Shown: positions 21,157 to 29,373 of the stretch, piece after piece | Position numbering within the stretch: position 1 is the stretch's first letter | Layout: each line of letters starts with the position of its first letter | Assembly (NCBI GenBank): GCA_027943245.1 | Contig: JANDJZ010000700.1 | Coordinates: forward strand, 1 to 31,214 | DNA: 31,214 bases | From: Acanthamoeba sp. SK_2022b | Taxonomy: Eukaryota > Discosea > Longamoebia > Acanthamoebidae | Reading direction: 5' to 3' | Made by a program: the position numbers and the translations under genes | The notes under the pieces: model-generated | Seen by the model: only the letters and a program-made list of their open reading frames with translations | What the model was told of the DNA's origin: nothing | Database searches by the model: none

Positions 21157-22271
21157 TCGTTCGCGACAAGTACCTGCAGATTGACCTACGCGCTCACGGC
21201 TTCGGCCGTGAACGCCTGGAGCTGCAGCCCACACCAGCAAACATCCGGCATGCCGAGCGAATGCGGGCTGAGATCCTAGGGAAGATCGAGCGCGGCACCT
21301 TTGTGCTCGGCGAGTACTTCCCGGACAGCCCGCGCGCTCGCGCCGATGTTCCGAGCATGACGGTGGGCGAGCTTTTCGGTGAATGGCTGGACGTGAAAAG
21401 GCCTGAGCTGCAGCACAGCACCGCCCACCACTATCGGCAGACCATCGACAGCTATCACTTCGATGGCGTGCGCAAAGATCTGGTTGGAGACTTCAATTTC
21501 CGCGCACTCAAGCGCCTACTGGCCAGGCTGCCCGCGAACCCGAAGACGTTCAACAACGTGGCGAGCGTGCTGCGCCAGGTGCTGGAGTACGGCTACAAGG
21601 CCAAGATCCTGGCCGAGCCTCTCCACGAATCCATTGAGATGCGCCGGCGCCAAAAGCCCGAGCCGGACCCGTTCACGCTCGATGAGGTCGAGGTGCTGCT
21701 GGGCAAGATGAAGACGGAGGCTGCCAGGAACTACTTCGAGTTCGCGTTCTTCAGTGGTCTGCGCCCATCGGAGATGATCGCGCTCACCTGGTCGAAGGTT
21801 GACCTGCGCTCCGGATCTGTGCTGATTGATTCAGCCCTGACGCGAGGAAAGGTGAAGGGGACGAAGACCAGCGAGGTCCGAAAGGTAGAGTTGCCTGGCC
21901 GCGCCCGCGATGCGCTGGAACGCCAGCGGAAGGTATCGCAGCTGGCAGGCGGACGGGTGTTTCTCACCGTGGCAGGCGGAGAACTGGAGAACACCGATAT
22001 GCCCTTGGATTCATGGTGGAAGCCGGCCTTGAAAGTGTCCGGGATCCGCCATCGGGACGCGCGCCAGACCCGTCACACCTACGCGACCATGATGCTCATG
22101 GCGGGCGTCACACCAGCCTACGCAGCCCGGCAGATGGGGCACGGCATCGAGATGTTCCTGCGCACCTACTCGAAGTGGATCGATGGTGCAGACAAGGGCG
22201 CAGAGCAGCGAAAGCTGGACTCGTTCATCAGCGCCAGCAAGCCGAACGCTGGGACACAGACTGGGACATGA
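21144..22271 (+). CDS. int: Tyrosine-type prophage integrase
   Basis: 375 residues. An N-terminal arm-binding domain (RDKYLQIDLRAHGFGRERLE) precedes a SAM-like core-binding domain (~72-165) and the catalytic domain, with Arg207 in GLRPSEM, a likely Lys241, Arg310 in QTRHTYATMM, His333 in MGH and the nucleophile Tyr342 in RTYSKW. The usual first His of the HxxR box is Arg307 here, as in related integrases with the TRHTYA signature. It joins attP and attB at a tRNA 3' end, and the attachment site lies ~90-115 bases downstream of its stop. Confidence 0.93.
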   Translation: MPGVIVRDKYLQIDLRAHGFGRERLELQPTPANIRHAERMRAEILGKIERGTFVLGEYFPDSPRARADVPSMTVGELFGEWLDVKRPELQHSTAHHYRQTIDSYHFDGVRKDLVGDFNFRALKRLLARLPANPKTFNNVASVLRQVLEYGYKAKILAEPLHESIEMRRRQKPEPDPFTLDEVEVLLGKMKTEAARNYFEFAFFSGLRPSEMIALTWSKVDLRSGSVLIDSALTRGKVKGTKTSEVRKVELPGRARDALERQRKVSQLAGGRVFLTVAGGELENTDMPLDSWWKPALKVSGIRHRDARQTRHTYATMMLMAGVTPAYAARQMGHGIEMFLRTYSKWIDGADKGAEQRKLDSFISASKPNAGTQTGT

Positions 22272-22282
22272 CCTGAGACATA

Positions 22283-22353
22283 GCCGAAGTTCCACTTAAT
22301 TCCTCAGAGAGGAAGCTGTATACATATACAGCCAAATTAAGCAGAACTTTGGC
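22283..22353. repeat. Nested inverted repeat between int and the attachment site
   Basis: Two 19-base arms (22283-22301 and 22335-22353) match 16 of 19 when one is reverse-complemented. Between them is a perfect palindrome, GCTGTATACATATACAGC (22315-22332). The position, AT-rich character and symmetry suggest an attP arm with integrase or accessory-protein sites; a cruciform or bidirectional terminator is less likely because T-runs are missing. Confidence 0.6.
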
Positions 22354-22357
22354 TCTA

Positions 22358-22385
22358 ATGGGTTCGATTCCTGTCGGAGGGACCA
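22358..22385 (+). other. tRNA 3'-end fragment, probable attR
   Basis: ATGGG-TTCGATT-CCTGT reads as a T-arm and loop, followed by CGGAGGG, a discriminator A and CCA. No matching 5' acceptor strand (CCCTCCG) or anticodon arm lies upstream, so this is only the 3' end, as expected where a prophage has integrated into a tRNA gene and left the duplicated end at its int-proximal border. The intact tRNA should lie at the other prophage end. I cannot tell which amino acid it carried. Confidence 0.6.
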
Positions 22386-22398
22386 TCAGATGGTTTTT
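22382..22398 (+). terminator. Short terminator after the tRNA end
   Basis: ACCAT-CAG-GA-type hairpin: ACCAT (22382-22386) and ATGGT (22390-22394), then TTTT. Typical of tRNA-gene terminators, and likely part of the original host locus. Confidence 0.45.
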
Positions 22399-22984
22399 GC
22401 ATTAATCATTTGCGCGCACTGTAAATGGTCTGGTGACATACCGGGGACATGAACAGTGCAGAAACGACAAGAGCCCCTCGACACCGGATAGGGTGTTGAG
22501 GGGCTTTTTTGCATCGCACACCGTCATAGATCGCGATTCGCCCCGCTCCCGTTCGGGGCGATCGTCCAGAGCCAGTCCTATGTACGGAACCGATAGCACA
22601 GGCTGACGAGCTGCTGCAGCCTCGGCGCACCCATCAAGCACGCGGACTGAGTCGCTTGCGGTTTGGCATGAATTGGATGGAGCCTTTGCCCGACTGCCGC
22701 AGCATGGAGACTCAATGGCCGCAGGACCCTGCACCTGCAGCAAAAACACAACAACTGGGGGGACTCTCTCCTACCCCAGCACCCCCTGATGACGCGCCTG
22801 GTAACGCGATCTGCTCAGACTTGCTCAGATTCAGAATGTTTCTTTTTGTTCTAATTTGTAGCAAAAGTCTCACTATGAGACCAAGGCCCAAACCTCCGGT
22901 CTAAGCAAGTCTTCTTTCCAGCCTCCCCAATCCTCAAGGCGTGCATTGCAAGCTTTCAGGGGTTTTCCTCAAAGGTGTCCACAC
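22386..22984. other. Intergenic region beyond the prophage
   Basis: About 600 bases with no convincing gene. It contains two terminator-like elements, a GC hairpin without T-run (CGCCCCG/CGGGGCG, 22539-22560), and at 22430-22452 a short stretch similar to the 3' end of the int gene. An AT-rich segment at 22810-22880 may hold the promoter of the next gene. Confidence 0.4.
22472..22510. terminator. Strong rho-independent terminator
   Basis: 14-bp stem AGCCCCTCGACACC / GGTGTTGAGGGGCT with one wobble, a six-base loop and six T residues on the plus strand. Confidence 0.85.
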
Positions 22985-25057
22985 ATGATTCAGCGCCGTT
23001 CTTTGCAGCACGTCCTCGCCGCCGCTTCGCTCTCACTCATTGCCTGTGCCGTAAGCGCCGCCGATTACGCCTATATTCCCAATTCAAACAGCAGAACAAT
23101 TTCGGTCATCAATACCGCGACTGGAGAACTCGCCACCACATTAAGTCCAGCAAGCATGGACGCAACGTTAAATGATAACATCTACACTCTTGCATTGCGA
23201 CCAGGCGCCAACAATGAGTCGTGGTTCGGGCAATACAGATCCAACAACAAACTGGGAGTTATTGACACAACAAACAACTCCCTAAAAGCAGTTATCGACA
23301 ACACTGGATCATCTGTCTCCATCACCTTTTCTGCAAATGGTGCCATCGCCTACGTCAGTGATTACGTCAATAGTAAGCTGCATATTATAGACGCCAACTC
23401 CAAACAAATCACTGCCAGCTTAAATACGGGATGCTGGACAATCTCCTCTGCACTAAGCCAAGACGGTGCCTCACTTTATGTGCGGTGTGGAGACACTGGT
23501 GAGATCAAAAAACTGGATACTGCCACCAACACGTTATCCACACTGGAAAACGTCTCAAATTCGGGATTTGGCTTGGCTTATGACCCGACAGGAGCCGGAA
23601 AACTATATACGTCGAGCAATGCTGGCAACACGGTTGGCCTCATCGATTTGGCAGACAACACGGTTACTCAGATCACAATAAGCGGTATTAATGGCCCCGC
23701 CAAGGCAGTAGCAGTTCGAAAGAATGGCAGCAAACTATATGTTGGCGGAAACAACAATGTACTGCACGTCGTTGACACTGCCAACACTTCAACACAGAAA
23801 ACGCTCACACTGAGCGGTGAGGTCTCAGGTATCACGGGCCTTGGTATCTCGGCAAACGATGCGGCGCTGTATGCTGTAACAGCGAATGGCACAGTCCATG
23901 TCATTGATGTCGCCACCGATACGGAAACCAAGACGATATCTGCCGCAGCCGGCGCCTCTTCTTTATGGATCTGGGGTGACTTCCTCGGCAACGTCGTCGC
24001 CAGTGCCACGCCGGGTGGACCCTCGGTGGCATCGATTGCCCCGCAGGGCACACCATCAGCCAGCGCCACAAGCATCAATTTCGCAGTGACCTTCAGCGAA
24101 GCGGTCAACGGAGTGGATGGCACCGATTTCGCGCTGACCACTACAGGCACCGCCACCGGCACGATGGGCACGCCATCCAGTGCCGACAACGGCATCACAT
24201 GGACTGTACCCGTCACTGCCATCAGCGGCACGGGCAGCCTGCGCCTGGACCTCAACAGCAGCGGCACCGGCATCGAGAGCACCGCAGCAGCCAAGCCCAT
24301 TGCAGGGGGCTTCGCGACAGGAACCGTGCACAACGTTGATGTACAGGTGCCAGTCGCTGGCGCTTGTGGCACGGCGGCGGGCCAAGCCACGGCACTGGCC
24401 CCTGCAGCGGGGCTGTGCAGCGCGGGCACGGCTACGGCGATCTCCAGCGCCAGTGGCAAATACACCTGGCAGTGCCAGGGCTTGAACGGCGGCAGCGCCA
24501 ACAGCTGCGAAGCCCCCTGGTCCACCGCTGGAGGCAGCAAGGCAATGGTCGCACTGCAGACAGCCAACGGTTGGCAGGTGAGCAACGCCAGCTTCAGCAC
24601 CACGCCACCCGCGACCGCTCCGCAAGGCGTGACTTTCCCCTCTGGACTGCTCTCGCTGAATCTCAGCAGCGGCAACCTGGGCAGCGATGCAACCGTCACC
24701 CTGAACTTCAGCACACCGGTGCCTGCAGGCGCGGTATACATGAAGTACGGCCCCAGCCCTGATGGTTTCAACTGCCAAGGCGCAGCATGTGCTCAACCAC
24801 ACTGGTACCAACTGCCTGCCAACCGTGCTGTGCTGGCATCGGACCGGCTGAGCGCCACGTTGACGCTGACCGACGGCGGGCTCGGCGACAACGACGGCAT
24901 AGCCAACCAATCCATCCAGGATCCGGGAGGCTTTGCACTGCTGGTAGCACCCGCCAGCACTGCGGCGATTCCCACCCTGTCTGAATGGGGCATCATCGCG
25001 CTGTCGTCCCTTCTGGCCATGTTCGGCATCGCAAGAATGCGCCGCCGCCAGGGCTGA
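22985..25057 (+). CDS. Beta-propeller surface protein with IPTL-CTERM anchor
   Basis: 690 residues. A signal peptide (1-25, LAAASLSLIACAVSAA) is followed by a YVTN/lactonase-like propeller to about residue 330, with repeats such as AYIPNSNSRTISVINTATGE and LYVGGNNNVLHVVDTAN. An Ig-like domain (SASATSINFAVTFSEAVNGV) and a Cys-containing domain (ACGTAAGQATALAPAAGLCS) come next, then the C-terminal tripartite IPTL-CTERM signal: IPTLSEWGI, a membrane helix and RMRRR. That signal is known from betaproteobacterial and related surface proteins handled by a sorting system. Ligand unknown. The start at 22985 has AAAGG upstream. The propeller half is clearly AT-richer than the C-terminal half. Confidence 0.85.
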   Translation: MIQRRSLQHVLAAASLSLIACAVSAADYAYIPNSNSRTISVINTATGELATTLSPASMDATLNDNIYTLALRPGANNESWFGQYRSNNKLGVIDTTNNSLKAVIDNTGSSVSITFSANGAIAYVSDYVNSKLHIIDANSKQITASLNTGCWTISSALSQDGASLYVRCGDTGEIKKLDTATNTLSTLENVSNSGFGLAYDPTGAGKLYTSSNAGNTVGLIDLADNTVTQITISGINGPAKAVAVRKNGSKLYVGGNNNVLHVVDTANTSTQKTLTLSGEVSGITGLGISANDAALYAVTANGTVHVIDVATDTETKTISAAAGASSLWIWGDFLGNVVASATPGGPSVASIAPQGTPSASATSINFAVTFSEAVNGVDGTDFALTTTGTATGTMGTPSSADNGITWTVPVTAISGTGSLRLDLNSSGTGIESTAAAKPIAGGFATGTVHNVDVQVPVAGACGTAAGQATALAPAAGLCSAGTATAISSASGKYTWQCQGLNGGSANSCEAPWSTAGGSKAMVALQTANGWQVSNASFSTTPPATAPQGVTFPSGLLSLNLSSGNLGSDATVTLNFSTPVPAGAVYMKYGPSPDGFNCQGAACAQPHWYQLPANRAVLASDRLSATLTLTDGGLGDNDGIANQSIQDPGGFALLVAPASTAAIPTLSEWGIIALSSLLAMFGIARMRRRQG

Positions 25058-25063
25058 AAACAA

Positions 25064-25087
25064 AAGCCACCTTCGGGTGGCTTTTTT
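25064..25087 (+). terminator. Rho-independent terminator
   Basis: AAGCCACC / GGTGGCTT stem with a small loop and six T residues, directly after the IPTL-CTERM gene. Confidence 0.88.
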
Positions 25088-25401
25088 CATTTCACCGACC
25101 GCGAAGCGAGCAACCGGGCTTACCGCTCTCTGCCGTCCCTCAATGCATTTCCTTGATAGCTCCATGGCAAGAACCCAGAACCCGGCTCCAACACAAAAAA
25201 TCGTCGCCGTCAGCTGACTCAATGCCTACCATGGGTCAATACTGTAAATCCTCAATTCAATCCCATTGAGATGATCACAATGTGAATGCGATCTCAATAT
25301 CAATTGGAATGCCCTACCCTACACAATAAAAAAACAATTCCTTGCAAAATAAAATCCGCCTTCATACACTCCAGTCTCCAACTTTCATGGAGGAGAACGC
25401 A
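25088..25401. promoter_or_regulatory. Tyrosinase upstream region with an 8-bp inverted repeat
   Basis: ATTGAGAT (25265-25272) and ATCTCAAT (25291-25298) are perfect inverse copies 18 bases apart in an AT-rich stretch, and may be an operator. No other gene is evident. Clear -35/-10 boxes could not be assigned. Confidence 0.4.
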
Positions 25402-26691
25402 ATGACTGGAATTCGTCGTGATGTCAATCAAGGTGGAACTGTCTGGAATGAAACGCTAATCTGGTATTCCAAAGCCGTGGGGCACCTTTACTCTCTTCCC
25501 ATTACGGACAGGACCAGCTGGAGATATCTTGCCGCCATTCATGGCATCAACAAGAGCGGCTGGATCAGTGCCGGCGTGCTTTCGGCCAAGGACCCCTTGC
25601 CACCCACCTCCGAAACCGAGGAGATGTGGGACCAATGCCAGCATGGCACCTGGTACTTTCTTCCCTGGCATCGCGGCTATCTCGCCGCATTCGAAGCCAT
25701 TGTGGCGAAGACCGTCAAGGAGCTTGGCGGTCCTGCGGACTGGGCGCTTCCCTATTGGAACTACCTGAATTCCAGCAATCAGGCCGCACGCAACATACCC
25801 CAGGCTTTCCTGGAAGAGAAATTGCCGGATGGTTCTCCCAATTTCCTGGCCAAGGCCAGGCGCAATGGGTCAAAGCGCCTGGGACCAACGCCTGACATTC
25901 CCCGTGATATCACGCTGGGTTGCCAGGACTACCACCGCTTCACCAGCGCTCCCGGCACCTTGGAATACGGCGGTGGCATCACCGCCTTTTCCCATGACGG
26001 CAGCGACACTGGCGCCATTGAATCCAATCCGCACAATCTGGTTCACATCATGGTCGGCGGACTGCAGGAGCCCTATGGATTCATGTCAGACCCCGACTAT
26101 GCCGCCCTGGACCCGATTTTCTGGGTGCACCATTGCAATGTGGACCGGCTTTGGGCCGCCTGGCTGACCCAGCCCGGCAACATCCAGGACAACAGCGCCG
26201 CCTGGAGCAACGGACCTGCCGGCCGCGGCTTCGTCATGCCGGACACCGAAGGAAAGCTGGCCTCCTATGATCCGGGTGAAACCCTGCCTGGCGGTGCGCT
26301 GGCCCCTGACTATGACAATCTGACCAGCGGCACGGGCGCCACCACGCTCACGGCCAGCACGGCAGGCCTCACACCGCAGGAGATCGACATGCCCGCAGAA
26401 TTCTCGACGGTCCCGCCGCCCGCGCCGCGTGTACTGGGCTCCAATGCGGAGCGGGTCATCGTGGGCCGCACGCCGCGGCTGACCACCGTATCGATCGCGG
26501 ACCCCGGTGCCGCAAAGGTCGAGTTGCTGCAGGCAGGCGCCGCGCTGCCGCGGCCACAGCGCTACTTTCTTCACCTGGAAGGCATTCGCGGCAATGCGCC
26601 CAGCGGCGTGCTGACGGTCTCCATCGGCTCGCCCGGGGCGGCGGCGCGGCATGCAGACACCGTCGCCCTGTTCGGATTGGCCAAGGCCTAG
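25402..26691 (+). CDS. Tyrosinase (type-3 copper oxidase), C-terminally shortened by in-frame TAG
   Basis: 429 residues. The CuA site has His47 (AAIHG), His81 and His90 in QHGTWYFLPWHRGYLAAFE. The CuB site has His211 and His215 in NPHNLVHIMVGG and His243/His244 in DPIFWVHHCNVDRLWAAW. The enzyme would oxidise phenols to quinones, as in melanin synthesis. No signal peptide is seen. GGAGGAG before the ATG at 25402 decides the start over an in-frame ATG at 25342. The frame stops at TAG (26689-26691) just before HGGNGLG, a segment typical of the C-terminal beta domain of this family; the copper core is intact, so activity may persist. Confidence 0.9.
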   Translation: MTGIRRDVNQGGTVWNETLIWYSKAVGHLYSLPITDRTSWRYLAAIHGINKSGWISAGVLSAKDPLPPTSETEEMWDQCQHGTWYFLPWHRGYLAAFEAIVAKTVKELGGPADWALPYWNYLNSSNQAARNIPQAFLEEKLPDGSPNFLAKARRNGSKRLGPTPDIPRDITLGCQDYHRFTSAPGTLEYGGGITAFSHDGSDTGAIESNPHNLVHIMVGGLQEPYGFMSDPDYAALDPIFWVHHCNVDRLWAAWLTQPGNIQDNSAAWSNGPAGRGFVMPDTEGKLASYDPGETLPGGALAPDYDNLTSGTGATTLTASTAGLTPQEIDMPAEFSTVPPPAPRVLGSNAERVIVGRTPRLTTVSIADPGAAKVELLQAGAALPRPQRYFLHLEGIRGNAPSGVLTVSIGSPGAAARHADTVALFGLAKA

Positions 26692-26883
26692 GCCAGCGAC
26701 GGACCGCATGGAGGCAACGGACTGGGCGCCACCATCGACATCACCGATGCCACGCAGGCCATCCTGGACGCAGGCGGCAGTCTGGACCAGTTGAACGTGG
26801 CCATCGAACAGCCCGAAGCCGATCCCGGGCGCGAAATCACCGTGGACCGCGTGAGCGTGGTCGCACAGGACGTCACCCGCTAA
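26692..26883 (+). pseudogene. Severed C-terminal segment of the tyrosinase
   Basis: The tyrosinase frame continues without interruption for 63 more codons after the TAG, to a TAA at 26881-26883. It reads ASDGPHGGNGLGATIDITDA and ends TVDRVSVVAQDVTR, which matches the usual C-terminal domain of tyrosinase/polyphenol oxidase proteins. It has no start of its own. A single base change (CAG or GAG to TAG) or a sequencing error would explain the break. Confidence 0.75.
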
Positions 26884-26892
26884 GGCTCGTGT

Positions 26893-27651
26893 ATGGACGC
26901 GCTGCTGAGAGACCTGCGGACCGCTCCCGCGCCAGCACTGATGGCCGTGTCGGGGGCAGGCTTCATCAGCCTGGCCATCAGCCCGCCTGCCACGCCCGGC
27001 CTGTCGCTGTGCGGCTCGCTGTCCTCGGTCACGCTGGCCGACCTGTCGCCGCTGGTGCTGGACGGGCACACGCTCGGCATCCTCGGTGTGGCATGGCTGG
27101 CCATGGTCCTGGCCATGATGCCGCTGCTGGCACTGCGGCAGGTGCGCCACGCCATGCGATCGAGCGTGGCCCGCCGGCGCCTGCCGGCGGCGGGCCTGCT
27201 GCTTGCGGGCTATGCGCTGGTGTGGATGGCAGCCGGCCTGGTCATGGTGCCGCTTGCCGCCCTCTTGCACGCAGCAGCGCATCCCGCGCTCATTCTTGCC
27301 TGCATTGCCGTGGCGGTCCTGTGGAGTTCATCGCCCGCAGGAACACGCGCCCACAATGCCTGCCACAGGCTGTACCCCGTGGCCGCCAGCGGCCCCACGG
27401 CCAACCGGGACAGCCTGCAGCACGGACTGCGAACCGGCGTGGCATGCGCCACGGCATGCTGGCCGTGGATGCTGGCGCCCTTCGCCTTTCCCGCGGCCTG
27501 GCACCTGCCGGCCATGGCTGTTGCAGCGGTTTTACTCTTTGTGGAGCGCACAGGCCCATCGCTGCGGCCCGCCTGGCGCCTGCCCTATGTCCTGCGGCGC
27601 CTTCTGCACGGCAAGCCGCGCACGTCGCTGGGCCGGGCGACAAGACACTGA
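26893..27651 (+). CDS. DUF2182 integral membrane protein
   Basis: 252 residues with about five or six membrane segments. Signature features are AWLAMVLAMMPLLALRQVRH, an AAGLLLAGYALVWMAAG segment, and GLRTGVACATACWPWMLAPF, which carries the conserved cysteines of this predicted metal-binding family. Starting nine bases after the tyrosinase TAA, it is probably co-transcribed with it. A role in copper delivery or enzyme maturation is an attractive inference from the pairing, not a demonstrated function. The final ~35 residues are basic. The ribosome site is weak. Confidence 0.75.
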   Translation: MDALLRDLRTAPAPALMAVSGAGFISLAISPPATPGLSLCGSLSSVTLADLSPLVLDGHTLGILGVAWLAMVLAMMPLLALRQVRHAMRSSVARRRLPAAGLLLAGYALVWMAAGLVMVPLAALLHAAAHPALILACIAVAVLWSSSPAGTRAHNACHRLYPVAASGPTANRDSLQHGLRTGVACATACWPWMLAPFAFPAAWHLPAMAVAAVLLFVERTGPSLRPAWRLPYVLRRLLHGKPRTSLGRATRH

Positions 27652-27670
27652 ACCCTGTGGAGGGTGAGCC

Positions 27671-28054
27671 TCACCCCCGCCCGGCCAGCTCCGCCACCCC
27701 TCGCACCAGCGCGCGCCCGGCGTCCGTCGCCTTGCCGTAATGCGCCAGCAGTGCCTGTACGTCGGCGTCGGGCGCATGGGAGCGCAGGGACAGCAGCACG
27801 TAGCCGATATCGACGCCGGCAAGGTGCAATTGCTGCAGCGCCGTGGCGTCGGGGACGAGGGCGCCGGACTCGAATTGCTGCAGGACCTGTTTGGCTTGGC
27901 CGGCCTTGCGGGCGAGTTCGGCTTCGCTGAGGTTCAGGCGCTGGCGCTCCTGCTGCAGGCGGGCCGCGAGGGTGGGTTCGGGGCGCTCGTGCTGGACGGT
28001 AAATGAGTTCCTTATGCTATCTTTGCTTAATATTGAGGTGGATAACAGCAGCAA
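27671..28054 (-). CDS. XRE-family helix-turn-helix regulator
   Basis: Up to 127 residues. LAARLQQERQRLNLSEAELA then AKQVLQQFESGALVPDATAL is a Cro/C1-type HTH, followed by a helical tail (VQALLAHYGKATDAGRALVR). The only start upstream of the domain that I see is a TTG at 28054, which overlaps the 3' end of the neighbouring gene. No well-placed ribosome site fixes the true start, although AAGGA occurs just before the HTH part, so the N-terminus is uncertain. It converges with the DUF2182 gene. Confidence 0.65.
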   Translation of the reverse strand: MLLLSTSILSKDSIRNSFTVQHERPEPTLAARLQQERQRLNLSEAELARKAGQAKQVLQQFESGALVPDATALQQLHLAGVDIGYVLLSLRSHAPDADVQALLAHYGKATDAGRALVRGVAELAGRG

Positions 28055-28666
28055 TCATGCGCAATATCATTTTGCCAAACTGGATAGCTATCGGGATCCC
28101 TGAGACAGCACATAATTGCGCCACAACAGGTTCCATTAAGAGATTGGCAACGAATATCGCAGCAGCCATACGTTCCTGATGCACTCTGAGATTTCAGGAC
28201 AATAGGACTTTCCAAGCTCAAATCGCAGGTTTTTCTAGGCATATTTTTCAAGTATCCCTCTTCGTTCTGGATGTCAGCTATGGTTACCTCCACCTGCATC
28301 TCGTCAGATGCTTCGTCAAGTCTGAAAAAGGCAGGAACTGATTTTTCCACAACTGCAAAAATATCGCGCTTGGACAACCAAGTTTCACCACCCTCTACAC
28401 CAGAGTATAAAGTCGCAGATAAGCTATATTTCTTCAAATTATTCACTTGAATATTTTTTATCACATATTCTATAGCAACAATCATTCCTTCTTGACTGGA
28501 TGTGAGCTTTATTGAATCACCCAAACCCACGACGGCACTCCTTTTAACCACCTCACCCTTGAAATGAGTGGATATTTTTACCTGCACGACCTCTTCATTC
28601 GCCAGGACGGTATCAGGAAAAATCGCACTCAATATTACAAAGAAAAAAAACAAGTAAACTTTTCAT
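28027..28666 (-). CDS. Exported cysteine-rich protein with frameshifted signal peptide
   Basis: The long open part encodes ~200 residues with a beta-rich body (VVQVKISTHFKGEVVKRSAV) and a remarkable C-terminus with clusters CCDIRC, TCCGAIMCC and HDCCCYPP. The ATG at 28664-28666 has GGGGGAG upstream but is out of frame with the body by one base; it becomes in-frame, giving a typical signal peptide (MKSLLVFFFVILSAIFP, cleavage near LAN), if one base is removed from the eight-base T run at 28643-28650. Otherwise translation must start at a TTG at 28653. AT-rich throughout, unlike its neighbours, so probably acquired horizontally. Function unknown. Confidence 0.6.
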
Positions 28667-29373
28667 AATTCTCCCCCAGAAAGATTAAGAACCATAGAAA
28701 TATCGCCTATTGATTTAATACAGGCGAGTTGCTCAACTTGCGCCAAGCAGCCTTCGAGAGGGAACATGGTCCAATCAATTGAATCCTAAAACTCCAGCTT
28801 GGGAAAAGCTGAGAACTGGATAATCAAAAGCACCAAAAACCCAACTCCAAAGGTGGGCGGCATTGTTCTGGCGTGACCATCCGCCAAGAGCGGACCGGCG
28901 CAGCTGGAGTCAGCGTACGGCTACTGATTTTTAGGGGCTGGCCCAATGCTATAGGGAAATTCTATAGATGCAATAAATGCGTGCAAACAGGCTATCGATA
29001 GTTTAAGAATTTTCTTAGGAATCCTCTGCAAAAATCGACTTTTTCTGTGACAGCCAACTTCAGGCATGAACTATCTATCGTTGCAATCGCAACGACTTAC
29101 AGGCGACTGGCTGTCTGGACAGTGTTGTGATGAATGGTGCGTAGCAGATCGTTTTTGATCTGTGCAGAGGACCCTTAACCTTCTGACCGATGCTGCCGAT
29201 CCATGTACAGTGCCCACCGGTTGGCAAAGTTCATGGCGTGGGCCAGTCGGCGAGGCTGACTTGGACAATCGGAGTCACAAGGTGAGGCAGACTGCCTACT
29301 CGGGCCATAGGCCCCGAGTGCTCAGCTACCATCAGTGCCCCAATCACCGATGCAGTCCCCCCGAAAGGCCCTC
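28667..29373. other. Long AT-rich to mixed intergenic region
   Basis: About 700 bases with no gene I can support. It holds several symmetric elements: CTATAG twice (28949, 28962), the palindrome CTATCGATAG (28992-29001), CGTTGC-AATC-GCAACG (29079-29094), CAGATC-N6-GATCTG (29145-29162) and CTCGGG/CCCGAG (29299-29318). The base composition changes near 28700-29050, suggesting an insertion border. Confidence 0.4.

Noticed and set aside
22656..22904. 82-residue rightward frame upstream of the surface protein
   Set aside because: No ribosome site, odd Pro-rich content, and it lies in a probable promoter region.
24056..25222. Leftward 388-residue frame
   Set aside because: Antisense to the IPTL-CTERM gene and crossing its terminator.
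26086..27282. Leftward 398-residue frame
   Set aside because: Antisense to tyrosinase and the DUF2182 gene; composition-driven shadow.
29079..29162. Short perfect inverted repeats considered as a CRISPR or insertion-sequence end
   Set aside because: No repeat-spacer periodicity, no transposase frame and no target duplication was seen.
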